Shown here: piece after piece, positions 18,786 through 29,000 of the stretch
Numbering within the stretch: position 1 is the first letter of the stretch
Layout of the letters: every line of letters begins with the position of its first letter
From: Xanthomonas campestris pv. phormiicola
GTDB taxonomy: Bacteria > Pseudomonadota > Gammaproteobacteria > Xanthomonadales > Xanthomonadaceae
DNA length: 64,000 nucleotides
Reading direction: 5' to 3'
Assembly: GCA_025666215.1 (NCBI GenBank)
Contig: CP102593.1
Location: forward strand, 1,687,001-1,751,000
Position numbers and translations under genes: made by a program
Notes under the pieces: generated by a model
What the model was told of the DNA's origin: nothing
Databases searched by the model: none
What the model saw: the letters and a program-made list of their open reading frames with translations, nothing else

Positions 18786-21700
18786 TCAGCAGCGCGAGTG
18801 CACCAGGCTCAGGCAGGCATGGTGCTGCATGCGCTCGGCCGGTTCGTGCAGCGCCGCCAGCACCTGCTCGGCCTGCGTGCCCAGCACCGGGCGATATGCG
18901 GCCCAGCCGTTGCGGCCCTTGGCCTTGGCCTGGTACAGCGCGCGGTCGGCGAGGATCAGCAACTGCTCCCAGCCCAGGCGGCTGTCGGGATCGTGCACGA
19001 ACGGGAATTCGGCCAGGCCGATCGAGCAGGTGATCTGGCCCTGGCGGCCGTGATCGAGCACGAAGGTATGCGCGGCGATCGCCCGGCACATGCGCTCGGC
19101 GGCCACGGTCAGGTTCTCGCGCGGCGCCGAGCGCAGCACCAGCAGGAATTCCTCGCCGCCCCAACGCACCACGTAATCGCTTTCGCGGGTCAGCTTGACC
19201 AGCAGCTGCGCCATCTGCTGCAGCACCGCGTCGCCGGTATGGTGGCCGCCGCTGTCGTTGATCGACTTGAAATGGTCGATGTCGATCAGCGCGAACAGCA
19301 TGCCCGAGGACAGCATGTCCTGGTCGTTGGCGGCCATGCGCCGGTACAGCGCGATGTCGCTGGGAATGTGCAGCGACAGGTAGCGGCGATTGCGCAGCTG
19401 GGTCAGGTCGTCGGTGAAGCTGGCTTCCTGCAGGCGTTGGTTGGCCGCCTGCAGCGCCTCGGTGCGTTGCCGCACCTGCCGTTCCAGGGTCGCGCGCTGG
19501 CGCTGGTTGACCACGCGCGCCATGCCGATGCCGAGCAGCGCCAGCGCCAGCGCGCCCAGCGCCAGCAGCAGCTTGTAGTACAGCGTCTCCTGGAAGCGCA
19601 GCCGAATGCGCAGCGGCAACCGCGCCGGCGCCAGTGCCCAGACGCCGGCGTTGTTGCTGCCGCTGACCTCGAACACGTAGTCGCCGCCGGGCAGGTTGGT
19701 ATAGCTGGCCACGCGCTGGCGGATGTCGTCGAGGGTGCGCCATTGGGTGTCGTAGCCGACCAGGCGGTAGCGCAGTTCCACGTTCTCGGGGGCCTGGAAC
19801 GAGGCCGCGGTGAACTCGAAATCCAGATCGCGCGCCTGCGCCGGCAACGGCGTGTCGCGCAGCGCCTGCGGCGCCATCCAGCGGCCCTGCGCGCGGATCC
19901 GTTCCACCACCGGTTGCGGCGCGACCGGGTTCTTGACGATGCCGGCGGTGTCCATGGTCACCACGCCGTCGCGGCTGGGCAGCCACAGCGTGCCGTTGTC
20001 GATGAAGCCCTTGCCGTTGCCGGCGCCGTTGCAGCACAGGCCCTGCACCCCGCCGTGGCGCTGGCCGCGCTCGTTGAGCAGCAGTTCGGCCTGCAGCGGC
20101 GTGCCCGGCACCTCGATGCGCTTGAGCAGGCTGGCCAGCGGCATCCGGTACACGCCACGCAGGCCGGCCACCCACAGGCTGCCGTGGCCGTCGTCGGCGA
20201 TGAAGAACGCCGCGTTGGCCGGCAGTCCGTCGTGTTCGTCGAACATGGTCCAGCGCTTGCCGTCGAACACCCACAGCTGCTCCGACAGGGTGCCGAGCAC
20301 CCACTGTCCGCCGGGCAGTTCGTGGATCGCGGTGACGTCGGCGTCGGCCAGCGCCGAGCCGGCCTCGGCGAGCGGGAGCAGGCGCTCGCCGCGCAGTTCG
20401 TACAGGCCGGCCTGGGAGCCGATCAGCAGGCGGCCGGCGCGGGTTTCGTGGATCAGGCGGATGCGCGGATCGCGCAGGCCCTCGCTGCTGCCGTAGCGAT
20501 GCAGGCGCACGCCGTCGCTGCGGAACAGGCCGTCGCTGGTGGCGAACCACAGCCGCTGCGCGCGATCGCGGACGATGCCGCTGACCTGCAGTTCGTGCAG
20601 CGGCGCCAGCAGCGGCGGCTGGGTGGCGTGCCCGTCGCGGTACAGCAGCGCGCCGCGGCGGGTGCCGATCCACAGTTGACCGGGTTCGGCAAGCAGGGTG
20701 TAGGGCACGTCGGGCAGTTGTTCGCGGTGCAGCACCTGTTGAAAGCGGCCGTCGCGCAGCCGTTCCAGGCCGCGGCCGGTCCCGACCCACAGCGAGCCAT
20801 CGGGATCGCGCGCCAGCGTCCACACCAACGTGTCGCTCAGGCCTTCGTAGCTGCTGTAGCGGCGGGTCCAGCCGTTCCACAGCCGGGTCGCGCCCTTCCA
20901 GCGGCTGCCCAGCCACAGGTTGCGTTCGCGATCCTCGAAGATCGCGCTGGCGCCCGCGTCCTGATCGTCTTCGACGTATTGCTCGACGATGCCGCCATCG
21001 CGCACGCGCAGCAGGTAGCCGGGCAGGCCCACCCACAGGTTGCCGTCGCTATCCTGGGACAGCGCCTCCACCGCGCGCCGGGTCAGCGCCGGGTCGCCGG
21101 GCAGCCGCTGCCAGCGGCCGTCGCGGCGGAACAGCAGGCCGTCGCGGCTGCCGGCCCACAGGCGTCCCTGCGCGTCCAGCAACTGCCGTACCGGCGCCTC
21201 GCGCGCGTCGGCCGGCAGCGGCAGCGGCTCGTCGCCGCCCTCGGCGAAACGCAGCACGGCGCCGCGCGTACCGACCCACAGCTCGCCGCCGCGCGGCAGC
21301 AGCGCATAGGCGCCGTCGGCGATGCGATGACGCAGGCGCAGCCTGTCGCCGACCACGGCATAGACGCCATCCTGCGCCGCGACCAGCACCGTGCCCTGCG
21401 CGTCGACCGCGATCGCTTCGATGTTCAGCAGCGGCGCTTGCGGATCCTGCGGCAGCAGGTTGCTGAAGCGGCCGTCGCGGTAGCGCGCCAGCCCGCGGTA
21501 GGTGCCGATCCACAGGTCGCCGCTCGGGTCCACCTGCAAGGCCTTGATCCATGGGCCGGGCAGGTTGGCCGGGGCCTTTTCGCCGAAGGTGGTCATGCGC
21601 ACGCCATCGAAGCGCGCCAGCCCGCTCATCGTGCCGATCCACAGATAGCCCTGCCGGTCCTGCGCGAAGGCCTGCACGCTCAGTTGCGGCAGCCCTTGTT

Positions 21701-21851
21701 CCAGGCCCCAGCGTTGGCGTTCGTAGTGGTTGAACTGCTTGTCCGGCTGCAAGGCGGCCGCCGTCGGCACCAGCGAGATCCACGCTCCCAGGAGCATGGC
21801 CAGCTTTAGCGCACAGGTGCACCAGGAAGCGGGATGGGACTGCAAGGGCAT
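18786..21851 (-). CDS. Diguanylate cyclase with periplasmic two-component-type beta-propeller
   Basis: 1021 residues from an ATG at 21851. Layout: signal segment (LAMLLGAWISLVPTAAALQ); about 13 propeller repeats of the form GYLWIGTMSGLARFDG, DLWIGTYRGLARY, SLWVGTGRGLERL; a Y_Y_Y-type domain (VELRYRLVGYDTQWRTLDD); one transmembrane helix at about 755-780; a coiled linker; and a C-terminal GGDEF domain. The active-site loop is GGEEF at 898-902, compatible with activity. It should make c-di-GMP in the cytoplasm in response to a periplasmic ligand, possibly a glycan as in related propeller sensors. Its sensor half parallels those of the two hybrid kinases 4 kb away. Confidence 0.93.
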   Translation of the reverse strand: MPLQSHPASWCTCALKLAMLLGAWISLVPTAAALQPDKQFNHYERQRWGLEQGLPQLSVQAFAQDRQGYLWIGTMSGLARFDGVRMTTFGEKAPANLPGPWIKALQVDPSGDLWIGTYRGLARYRDGRFSNLLPQDPQAPLLNIEAIAVDAQGTVLVAAQDGVYAVVGDRLRLRHRIADGAYALLPRGGELWVGTRGAVLRFAEGGDEPLPLPADAREAPVRQLLDAQGRLWAGSRDGLLFRRDGRWQRLPGDPALTRRAVEALSQDSDGNLWVGLPGYLLRVRDGGIVEQYVEDDQDAGASAIFEDRERNLWLGSRWKGATRLWNGWTRRYSSYEGLSDTLVWTLARDPDGSLWVGTGRGLERLRDGRFQQVLHREQLPDVPYTLLAEPGQLWIGTRRGALLYRDGHATQPPLLAPLHELQVSGIVRDRAQRLWFATSDGLFRSDGVRLHRYGSSEGLRDPRIRLIHETRAGRLLIGSQAGLYELRGERLLPLAEAGSALADADVTAIHELPGGQWVLGTLSEQLWVFDGKRWTMFDEHDGLPANAAFFIADDGHGSLWVAGLRGVYRMPLASLLKRIEVPGTPLQAELLLNERGQRHGGVQGLCCNGAGNGKGFIDNGTLWLPSRDGVVTMDTAGIVKNPVAPQPVVERIRAQGRWMAPQALRDTPLPAQARDLDFEFTAASFQAPENVELRYRLVGYDTQWRTLDDIRQRVASYTNLPGGDYVFEVSGSNNAGVWALAPARLPLRIRLRFQETLYYKLLLALGALALALLGIGMARVVNQRQRATLERQVRQRTEALQAANQRLQEASFTDDLTQLRNRRYLSLHIPSDIALYRRMAANDQDMLSSGMLFALIDIDHFKSINDSGGHHTGDAVLQQMAQLLVKLTRESDYVVRWGGEEFLLVLRSAPRENLTVAAERMCRAIAAHTFVLDHGRQGQITCSIGLAEFPFVHDPDSRLGWEQLLILADRALYQAKAKGRNGWAAYRPVLGTQAEQVLAALHEPAERMQHHACLSLVHSRC

Positions 21852-22133
21852 TCCAGTGCCGGCTCGGCGTATTGTCAAAGTCGCTATCGGCGCAGACCTG
21901 CCGATCTTTATCCGTAGCGCGGCAAATGCCTGCGCGGCGCCAGCGATCGCGACGGCCGCGGCAAGGCCTGTCATCCAGGAAGATCCCAGCTGCGCGGCGC
22001 CGTGGCGCGCAGCCTGCGCCGTGTCATCGTGCGGGCGCGCCGCGATGCGCCGGTTCGCGCGCCGGTCTGTCCGGTGCATGCGCAGCAGCAGCGCGATCGG
22101 CTCGGACATGCAGGGCGCGCCCGCGGCATCGTC

Positions 22134-23516
22134 TCAGCACTCGATCACGTTCACCGCGAGCCCGCCGCGGCTGGTTTCCTTGTACTTGTCCTGCATGTCG
22201 CGGCCGGTGTCGCGCATGGTCCGGATCACCTTGTCCAGCGAGACCTTGTGCTTGCCGTCGCCGCGCATGGCCATGCGGCTGGCGTTGATCGCCTTCACCG
22301 CGCCCATCGCGTTGCGCTCGATGCACGGGATCTGCACCAGCCCGCCGATCGGGTCGCAGGTCAGGCCGAGGTTGTGTTCCATGCCGATCTCGGCGGCGTT
22401 CTCGATCTGCCCCGGCTTGCCGCCGAGCGCGGCGACCAGGCCGCCGGCGGCCATCGAGCAGGCCACGCCGACTTCGCCCTGGCAGCCGACCTCGGCGCCG
22501 GAGATGGAGGCGTTTTCCTTGTACAGGATGCCGATCGCCGCGGCGGTCAGCAGGAAATCGAAGATGCGCTGTTCGTCGCTGCCCGGGCAGAACCGGTCGA
22601 AGTAGTGCAGCACCGCCGGAATGATCCCGGCCGCGCCGTTGGTCGGCGCGGTGACCACGCGCCCGCCGGCGGCGTTCTCTTCGTTGACCGCCAGCGCGTA
22701 CAGGTTGACCCAGTCCAGCGTGGTCAGCGGATCGCGCATCGCCGCTTCCGGCTTGGACGACAGTTCGCGGTACAGCGCCGGTGCGCGCCGCGACACGTGC
22801 AGGCCGCCGGGCAGCGTGCCTTCCTCGCGGATGCCGCGCGCCACGCAGGCCTGCATCGCGTTCCACAGCTCGCGCAGGCCGGCGCGGATCTCGTCCTCGC
22901 TGCGCCAGCACTTCTCGTTCTCGAACATCAGCGCGGCGATGCTCAGGCCGCTGCGCGCGGCCTGCGCCAGCAGTTCGTCGCCGCTCTTGAACGGGTAGGG
23001 CAGCGGCGTTTCGTCGGCGACGATGCGGTCGTCGGCGGCGTCGTCCTGGTTGACCACGAAGCCGCCGCCGACCGAGTAGTAGTCGCGCGTGGCGATCACC
23101 GCCTCGTCGGCGGCGTAGGCGGTGAAGCGCATGCCGTTGGTGTGGTACGGCAGCTTCTGGCGCTTGTTCATCGCCAGGTCGCGCTTCTCGTCGAAGGCGA
23201 TCTCGTGCTGGCCCATCAGGTTGATGCGCCTGCTGCTGCGGATGCGCTCCAGGGTGCTCGGAATGATGTCCGGGTCGATCAGGTTCGGGCGCTGGCCTTC
23301 CAGGCCCAGCAGCACCGCCTTGTCGGTGCCGTGGCCGCGCCCGGTCAGCGCCAGCGAGCCGAACACCTCGGCGCGGATCCGCACCACCTCGCCGAGCCGG
23401 CCCGGATCCAGCAGCCAGCGGTGCACGAAGCGCTCGGCCGCACGCATCGGCCCCACGGTATGCGAGGAACTCGGCCCGATGCCGATCTTGAACAGGTCGA
23501 AGGTGCTGACAGCCAT
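22134..23516 (-). CDS. sdaA: L-serine ammonia-lyase, iron-sulfur type
   Basis: 460 residues, single-chain type 2 L-serine dehydratase converting serine to pyruvate and ammonia. The N-terminal [23 protein letters not shown] is diagnostic. Fe-S cysteines are in [20 protein letters not shown] and [18 protein letters not shown]. The last residue is Cys (LAVNVIEC), the tail cysteine described in the Legionella enzyme as occupying the active site as an internal inhibitor. The ATG at 23516 starts the conserved region. Divergent from the small glutaredoxin-like gene. Confidence 0.96.
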   Translation of the reverse strand: MAVSTFDLFKIGIGPSSSHTVGPMRAAERFVHRWLLDPGRLGEVVRIRAEVFGSLALTGRGHGTDKAVLLGLEGQRPNLIDPDIIPSTLERIRSSRRINLMGQHEIAFDEKRDLAMNKRQKLPYHTNGMRFTAYAADEAVIATRDYYSVGGGFVVNQDDAADDRIVADETPLPYPFKSGDELLAQAARSGLSIAALMFENEKCWRSEDEIRAGLRELWNAMQACVARGIREEGTLPGGLHVSRRAPALYRELSSKPEAAMRDPLTTLDWVNLYALAVNEENAAGGRVVTAPTNGAAGIIPAVLHYFDRFCPGSDEQRIFDFLLTAAAIGILYKENASISGAEVGCQGEVGVACSMAAGGLVAALGGKPGQIENAAEIGMEHNLGLTCDPIGGLVQIPCIERNAMGAVKAINASRMAMRGDGKHKVSLDKVIRTMRDTGRDMQDKYKETSRGGLAVNVIEC

Positions 23517-23604
23517 ACGTGCCGGAGAGGTGGAAGGCCAAAGACCGTCTATTCTATGCCCCTGGCCCGCCGCGGGCGTCCGCAGCGCAGCATCGGAGCC
23601 CGCC

Positions 23605-23835
23605 ATGCCCCTGACCCTGTACCAGCGCGACGACTGCCACCTGTGCGACCAGGCCTTGCTGGTCCTGGCGCAGGCGCGCGCGGGCGACCTGGAAAGCGTT
23701 TTCATCGATGGCAACCCGGCGCTGGAGGCGCGCTACGGCGAGCGGGTGCCGGTGCTGCGCGATGTGGGCGGACGCGAGCTGGCGTGGCCGTTCGATGCCG
23801 GCGCGGTCGGCCATTGGCTGACGCAGCAGGGCTGA
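23605..23835 (+). CDS. Small glutaredoxin-like (DUF836 type) protein
   Basis: 76 residues starting [19 protein letters not shown]: a thioredoxin-fold N-terminus with a CxxC (CHLC) redox motif. [22 protein letters not shown] carries the cis-Pro after Val, as in glutaredoxins. It is short but matches the compact glutaredoxin-family proteins of proteobacteria. Probably a cytosolic thiol-disulfide protein. Divergent from sdaA; no functional link is evident. Confidence 0.85.
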   Translation: MPLTLYQRDDCHLCDQALLVLAQARAGDLESVFIDGNPALEARYGERVPVLRDVGGRELAWPFDAGAVGHWLTQQG

Positions 23836-23957
23836 GCCGCTCGGCTCGAGCGGCGCGCACGCGATGCCGCGTCCCCAGGACTCACGCTTGAATGCGTCTT
23901 TCAGTCCGGCTTCGGCCCGGCCTGCCGGATGCGCCAGGCCGCAAAAGCCGCCAGGCA

Positions 23958-23994
23958 CAAAAAAAGCGGCGGACCCGACGAGGGAATCCGCCGC
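23958..23994 (-). terminator. Rho-independent terminator of the yceI-cytochrome b561-yceI operon
   Basis: GCGGCGGA (23966-23973) pairs with TCCGCCGC (23987-23994). On the minus strand the hairpin is followed by seven T (plus-strand A-run 23959-23965). It lies about 35 bases beyond the last gene of the operon. Confidence 0.88.
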
Positions 23995-24028
23995 CCAGTG
24001 GCCGCGTGCCGCTGCGGCCTGTGGCGAA

Positions 24029-24595
24029 TCACTTCGCCTTGAACACGACCTTGGTGCTGATCGCGGTTTCGTTGGGGATGGTCTTGGTGTCGGCCCAGTC
24101 GCCGCCGCCGACGCCGAAGTCCAGGCGCTTGACGGTGGCCTTGCCTGCCAGCACCGGCTGCGCGCCCGGGGTCCAGGTGAAGGTCAGGGTCACCGGCCTG
24201 GACACGCCGCGCAGTTCCAGGGTGCCGTCGGCAGCGTACTGGTTGTTGCCCAGCGAACGGAACTTGTCGGCGCGGTAGTGGGCGGTGGCGAACTTGGCCA
24301 CGTTGAAGAAGTCCGGCCCCTGCAAGGTGGAGTCGCGGTCGGCATTGCCGCTCTTGGCGCCGGCCAGCGGGATCGCCACGTCGAGCCTGGCGCCGGCCAG
24401 GTTGGCCGGATCGAAGCTGAGCTTGGTGTCGAAGCCGGGGAACTGGCCGGTGAACACTTCGCCGTCGTACTTGCTGGCGAACACCAGGCTCGAGCCCGGC
24501 GCCTGCACGTAATCGGCGGCGAACGCGGGGGCGGCGGCGAGCATCGCGACCAGACTGGCGGCGACCGCGGTGGGGGAGGCGAAACGGGACGACAT
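24029..24595 (-). CDS. Periplasmic YceI-family lipid-binding protein
   Basis: 188 residues: a signal peptide (LVAMLAAAPAFAADY), then a YceI lipocalin-like barrel with the family pattern SSLVFASKYDGEVFTGQFPGFDTKLSFDPANLAGARLDVAI and SGNADRDSTLQGPDFFNVAKF. Members bind isoprenoid-quinone-like lipids in the periplasm. It is the third gene of an operon, 11 bases after cytochrome b561, and is followed by a clear terminator. The pairing with b561 suggests a role near quinone redox chemistry, which is inference from context. Confidence 0.92.
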   Translation of the reverse strand: MSSRFASPTAVAASLVAMLAAAPAFAADYVQAPGSSLVFASKYDGEVFTGQFPGFDTKLSFDPANLAGARLDVAIPLAGAKSGNADRDSTLQGPDFFNVAKFATAHYRADKFRSLGNNQYAADGTLELRGVSRPVTLTFTWTPGAQPVLAGKATVKRLDFGVGGGDWADTKTIPNETAISTKVVFKAK

Positions 24596-24606
24596 GATGG
24601 AACTCC

Positions 24607-25173
24607 TCAGGACTTGGGGGGCAGCCAGCCGCGCGGCAACATCCGCGCCAGGGTGGCATCGCGTTGCAACAGGTGGTGGTAGAAGGCGGCGCCGGCATGC
24701 GCCAGCACCACCGCGATCAGGATCCAGAAGCCCCATTCGTGCACCGCATGCGACAGGTCGCGCAGGTGCGCGTCGGGCGCGCTGAGCTTGGGCACGGCGA
24801 CCAGGCCGAACCAGCGGAACGGGCGCAGGCCGCTGCTGGAGTCGTACAGCCAGCCGGACAGCGGCATGGCGAAGATCAGCAGGTACAGCAGCGCGTGGGT
24901 GGCGCTGGCGATGCGTTCCTGCCAGCCCGGCGTGCCCGGCACCGGCCTGGGCGCGCCGGCGTACAGGCGCCAGCCCAGGCGTGCGATCACCAGCGCCAGC
25001 ACGGTCAGGCCGAGCGATTTGTGCGCGGTATACACCCAGAAGTACCTGGGCGTCTTCGGCAGCTCGCCCATGGTCAGGCCGACCACGCCCAGCAACAGGA
25101 TCAAGGCGGCGATCAGCCAATGCAGGGTCTGGCTGACGCCGCCCCAACGCTCGGCGGTGTTCCTGGCGGTCAT
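24607..25173 (-). CDS. Cytochrome b561-family di-heme membrane protein
   Basis: 188 residues with four transmembrane helices. Haem-ligand histidines are in QTLHWLIAALI (helix 1), YTAHKSLGLTV (helix 2), the helix-3 ATHALLYLLIFAMPLSGWLYDSS, and DLSHAVHEWGFWILIAVVLAHAGAAFYHH (helix 4). It probably transfers electrons between quinol and a periplasmic or membrane acceptor. Its ATG overlaps the upstream yceI stop (ATGA), and another yceI follows. Confidence 0.93.
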   Translation of the reverse strand: MTARNTAERWGGVSQTLHWLIAALILLLGVVGLTMGELPKTPRYFWVYTAHKSLGLTVLALVIARLGWRLYAGAPRPVPGTPGWQERIASATHALLYLLIFAMPLSGWLYDSSSGLRPFRWFGLVAVPKLSAPDAHLRDLSHAVHEWGFWILIAVVLAHAGAAFYHHLLQRDATLARMLPRGWLPPKS

Positions 25174-25832
25174 GGCGTGGATTCCTGGCTGCGGCTGGGT
25201 GGCGGAGGGGCGGTGTCGGCGGCGGGCGTGGCCGCTGGCGCCGGGTCGGCGTCGGCGCGGCCCTCGCGGGTGGCCTCGGCCTCGATGCGCAATTCGACCG
25301 TGCCGCCGATCACCGACGGCCAGGCGGCGATGCCGAAGTCGGCGCGCTGCAGCGTGGTGGTGGCGGAGAAGCCCACGGTGCGGCGGAACGGCGGCAGCGG
25401 ATGCCGCTTCAGCGCGTTGAGGGTCACGTCCAGCGCGATCTCGCGGCTGACCCCGTGCAGGGCCAGCATGCCGAACACCTTGGCGTGGGTGGCGTCGATC
25501 GGCTCGATCCGGGTGGAGACGAAGCGCGCCTCGGGGAAATGCTCGCCGTCGACCAGGTTGCGCGCCAGCGCGGCGCGGTTCCACTTGTCGTCGCCCAGGT
25601 CCAGCCGCTGCAGCGGCACCCGCGCGTCCAGCCGCGCGCTGCGCCAGTCGTCCGGGTCGAACGACAGCGTGCCGGTGCTGCCGGACACGGTGCCCAGCGC
25701 CTTGGAGAAGCCGGCGTGCTCGATCGCGAACAGCACGCGGGTGTGCACCGGGTCCAGCGCGTACTGCGCCGGGGCCGCCAGCGCGGCGCTCGGCGAGGTC
25801 AGCAGCAGGGCGATCAGGCAGCGCTGGAACAT
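25170..25832 (-). CDS. Periplasmic YceI-family protein, first gene of the operon
   Basis: 220 residues: a signal peptide (CLIALLLTSPSAALAAP), the YceI barrel (YALDPVHTRVLFAIEHAGFSKALGTVSGSTGTLSFDPDDW, ARNLVDGEHFPEARF), and a proline/alanine-rich tail of about 30 residues that the downstream paralogue lacks. It shares only the family pattern with the second yceI, so the two are not a recent duplication. Overlaps the b561 start by four bases. The 236-base gap to the divergent hybrid kinase should hold both promoters, but I see no strong consensus. Confidence 0.9.
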   Translation of the reverse strand: MFQRCLIALLLTSPSAALAAPAQYALDPVHTRVLFAIEHAGFSKALGTVSGSTGTLSFDPDDWRSARLDARVPLQRLDLGDDKWNRAALARNLVDGEHFPEARFVSTRIEPIDATHAKVFGMLALHGVSREIALDVTLNALKRHPLPPFRRTVGFSATTTLQRADFGIAAWPSVIGGTVELRIEAEATREGRADADPAPAATPAADTAPPPPSRSQESTP

Positions 25833-26068
25833 GGGCGGGCCAGGCGAGAGGAGTAACCAGGATTCTAGGCGCAGTCCGCGCTGCCTGCGCCGGTGCCTGC
25901 TGCAATGGTTCGTTGCGTCGCGCGGCGGGTGGGCTTTTGCGGCCCCCCGCGGTATAAGAACGCTGCCGCATGCAGGCGGCACGGAGCGGCCGCGCTGTGC
26001 GGCCGGCCCCGGCAGTGCGCCGGTGTTCATCCGCCGTCGATCGTTCACTGCCGTTGGAGCCGATGTCG

Positions 26069-29000
26069 ATGCAAATCCCCTGTCCTCGACGCCTGCGCCG
26101 CGGCTGGATGCTCGCCTGGCTGCTGGTGCTGGCCGGTTGCTGCTGCGCCAGCGCGCTGGCGGCGGTGCCGGAACTGCCGCGGTTCCGGGTGCTGGGCGCC
26201 GAACAGGGGCTGCCGTCCACCGAGATCTCGCGCCTGGCCCTGGATCGCGACGGCTATCTGTGGATCGCCAGCGGCGACGGCCTGGCCCGCTACGACGGGC
26301 GCGAGTTCCGCCTGTGGCGCCACGATCCCGCCGATCCGCAGTCGCTGCGCTGCAACTACGTGCAGGAGCTGCACATCGATGCGCGCAACCGGGTCTGGGT
26401 CGCCTGCGAAGGCGGCGGCCTGAGCATGCTCGATGGCCGCCGCCGCGGGTTCCGTCATTTCAACATGGCCACGCAACCGGCGATGCGCAGCGACGAGGTG
26501 TTCGCCATCGCCAGCCGCAGCGACGAGGTGGTGTTCGGCACCTATGCCGGCGGCCTGTATCGGGTGCCCGCGAATGGGCGGGTGCAGCGCATCCAGGCCG
26601 GCGACGGCGAGATCGATGCGATGCTCGACGGCGCGATCGTGGGCCTGGGGTTCGACGACGCCGGGGTGCTGTGGGTCGGCACCTTCAAGGGCATGGTGCG
26701 TTACGACGGCACGCGCGCCAGCGCCTACCGGTTGCCCGGTCCGGCGGACGCGCAGCAGAAGGTCGCGGCGGTGATGGCGCTTGCGGACGGCCTGTGGGTC
26801 AGCGCCGGCGGCGAGCTGTACCGGCTCGGCCACGATGGCCGCTGGCAGCGCGCCGACTGGACCGGCGCGTTGCAGCGCGGGGCGCTGTGCATGGCCGAGG
26901 ACGGCAATGGCGGCTACTGGCTCGGCAATGGCCAGGGGCTGTGGCACAAGCCGGCCAACGGCGCCTTGCGCCGCATCGGCGAGGGCGAGGCGGCGGTGGC
27001 CGGCGCCAATGTGGTGGTGAGCATGCTGCGCGACAAGGAAGGCGGGCTGTGGGTGTCGTTGCCGACCCGCGGGCTGGGGTATCTGCGTCCGGGCTGGCGG
27101 CGGCTGGCGGTGCTGGGGCCGGCGCACGGCCTGGCGCCGGACCTGTATGCCAGCCTGGCGCCGGCGCGCGACGGCAGTGTGTGGCTGGCCGGGACCGGCG
27201 GCAATGTGTACCGGCTGCAACCGTCCAGCGGCGAGCTCGGCAAGCCGCTGTGGACGCCCGGCCTGCCCGGCGTGCGGGTGCTGTCGGTGCTGGAGGATAC
27301 GGCCGGCCAGCTGTGGCTGGGCAGCAGCGCCATGCTGCTGCGCGGTCCTGCCGGCGGCGGCGCGCTGCAGGGGTGGGGACGGACGTCGGCGGCCGACGCG
27401 ACCCCCGACATCGGCGTCAACAGCTGGTTGCGGCAGCGCGCCGACGGCACCTTGTGGGTGGCCGCGCCCGGGTTCGGGGTGCAGGTGCGCGCGCTCGCCG
27501 ACGGCCACGTGCTGGACAACATCCATGGTCCGCAACGCGGCCTGGCCGCCGCCGCCGATATCGCCGCGTTCGATCTGGCGCCGGACGGCACGCCGTGGCT
27601 GGCCGCCGAGCGCTTGCACTATTGGGACTCCGCCGCCGGGCAGTTCCGCGCGCCGCCGGAGTTCGCCGGCGAACGGGTGCAGTCGTTCGCCTTCGCCGAT
27701 GCGCAGACCCTGTGGCTGCATCGCCTGTCCGGGCTCGAGCTGTGGCGCCGCGAGGGCGGGCACTGGCGCCAGCTGCACCGTTATGCGGCGGCCGAGGGCG
27801 TACCGGCGACCGAGTCGCAGGGGTTGGTCGTCGATCAGCAGGGACGCGCCTGGCTGGGCACGCGCCGCGGCCTGTTCCGGGTGGATCCGCGGCATACGCC
27901 TGCGGTGCGCGCGTTCGGCACCCGCGACGGATTGGGCAGCCAGGAGGTGGTCAAACGCGGGCTGCTGATGGCCGCCGACGGGGTGCTGGTGGCCGCCGCC
28001 GCCGATGGCAGCGTGGTGCTGCTGGATACGCGGTTGCCGGATCCGCCGCCGGTGCCGCTGACGCTGAGCGTGGAGAGCGTGCAGGTGCGCCGCGGCGAGC
28101 GGTTGCTGGCGCTGCCGGTGAGCGGTGGCTTCGCCCTGCAGCCGGACGATCGCGATCTGCGCGTGGTGGCGCGGCTGCTGTCGTTCGTCGATCCGGAGGG
28201 CATCGTCTACCGCTTCCGCCTGGCCGGCTACGACCGCGACTGGGTCGCGGTCGGCGCCACCGGCGAGCGCACGCTGCCGCAGTTGCCGGCCGGCGCGCAC
28301 GTGCTCGAGGTGCAGGCGCGCACCCGCAACGGCGCCTGGTCGCCGACGCTGCGGCTGCCGTTCCGGGTGTATCCGCCATGGTGGCGCAGCGTCTGGGGCA
28401 TCGCCGGGCTGCTCGCCGCCGCCGCGCTGCTGGTGCTGGCCTCGCTGCGCGCCTACCGCCGCCGCCTGCGCCGCCAGCATGCCTGGCAGCTGGCGCTGCA
28501 CAAGCAGGAAGTGGCCGAGCAGGCGTCGCTGGCCAAGACCCGTTTCCTGGCCACGCTCGGGCACGAGGTGCGCACGCCGATGACCGGGGTGCTGGGCATG
28601 AGCGAACTGCTGCTGGCCACGCCGCTGGATCCCAGGCAGCGCGGCTATACCGAGTCGATCCGCCGCGCCGGCACGCACCTGCTGCACCTGGTCAACGATG
28701 CGCTGGACCTGGCGCGGATCGAGGCCGGGCGCCTGCAGCTGGATCTGCAGCCGTTCGCGTTGCAGGCGCTGATCGCCGACGTGGTGAACCTGATGGCGCC
28801 GCTGGCGCAGGCGCGCGGCTTGCGCTTCGAATGCCACGACACCTTGCCGGGCGCGGTGACCGTCAACGGCGACGCGGTGCGGGTGCGGCAGATCCTGCTC
28901 AATCTGATCGGCAATGCGATCAAGTTCACCGCCAGCGGTTCGGTGACGCTGCACGTGTCGCCGCTGCACAGCGGGCACGGACTGTGCGTGGAGGTCGTCG

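Noticed and set aside
17560..21036. Minus-strand open frame of 1158 codons spanning the hydrolase and cyclase
   Set aside because: Out-of-frame shadow of two genes with full motifs in another frame.
26105..26160. Lipoprotein call for hybrid kinase 1 because of LVLAGC in its leader
   Set aside because: A transmembrane sensor kinase with this leader is more simply explained by an ordinary signal/anchor segment. The following residues are CCASALAA with a normal signal-peptidase I site.
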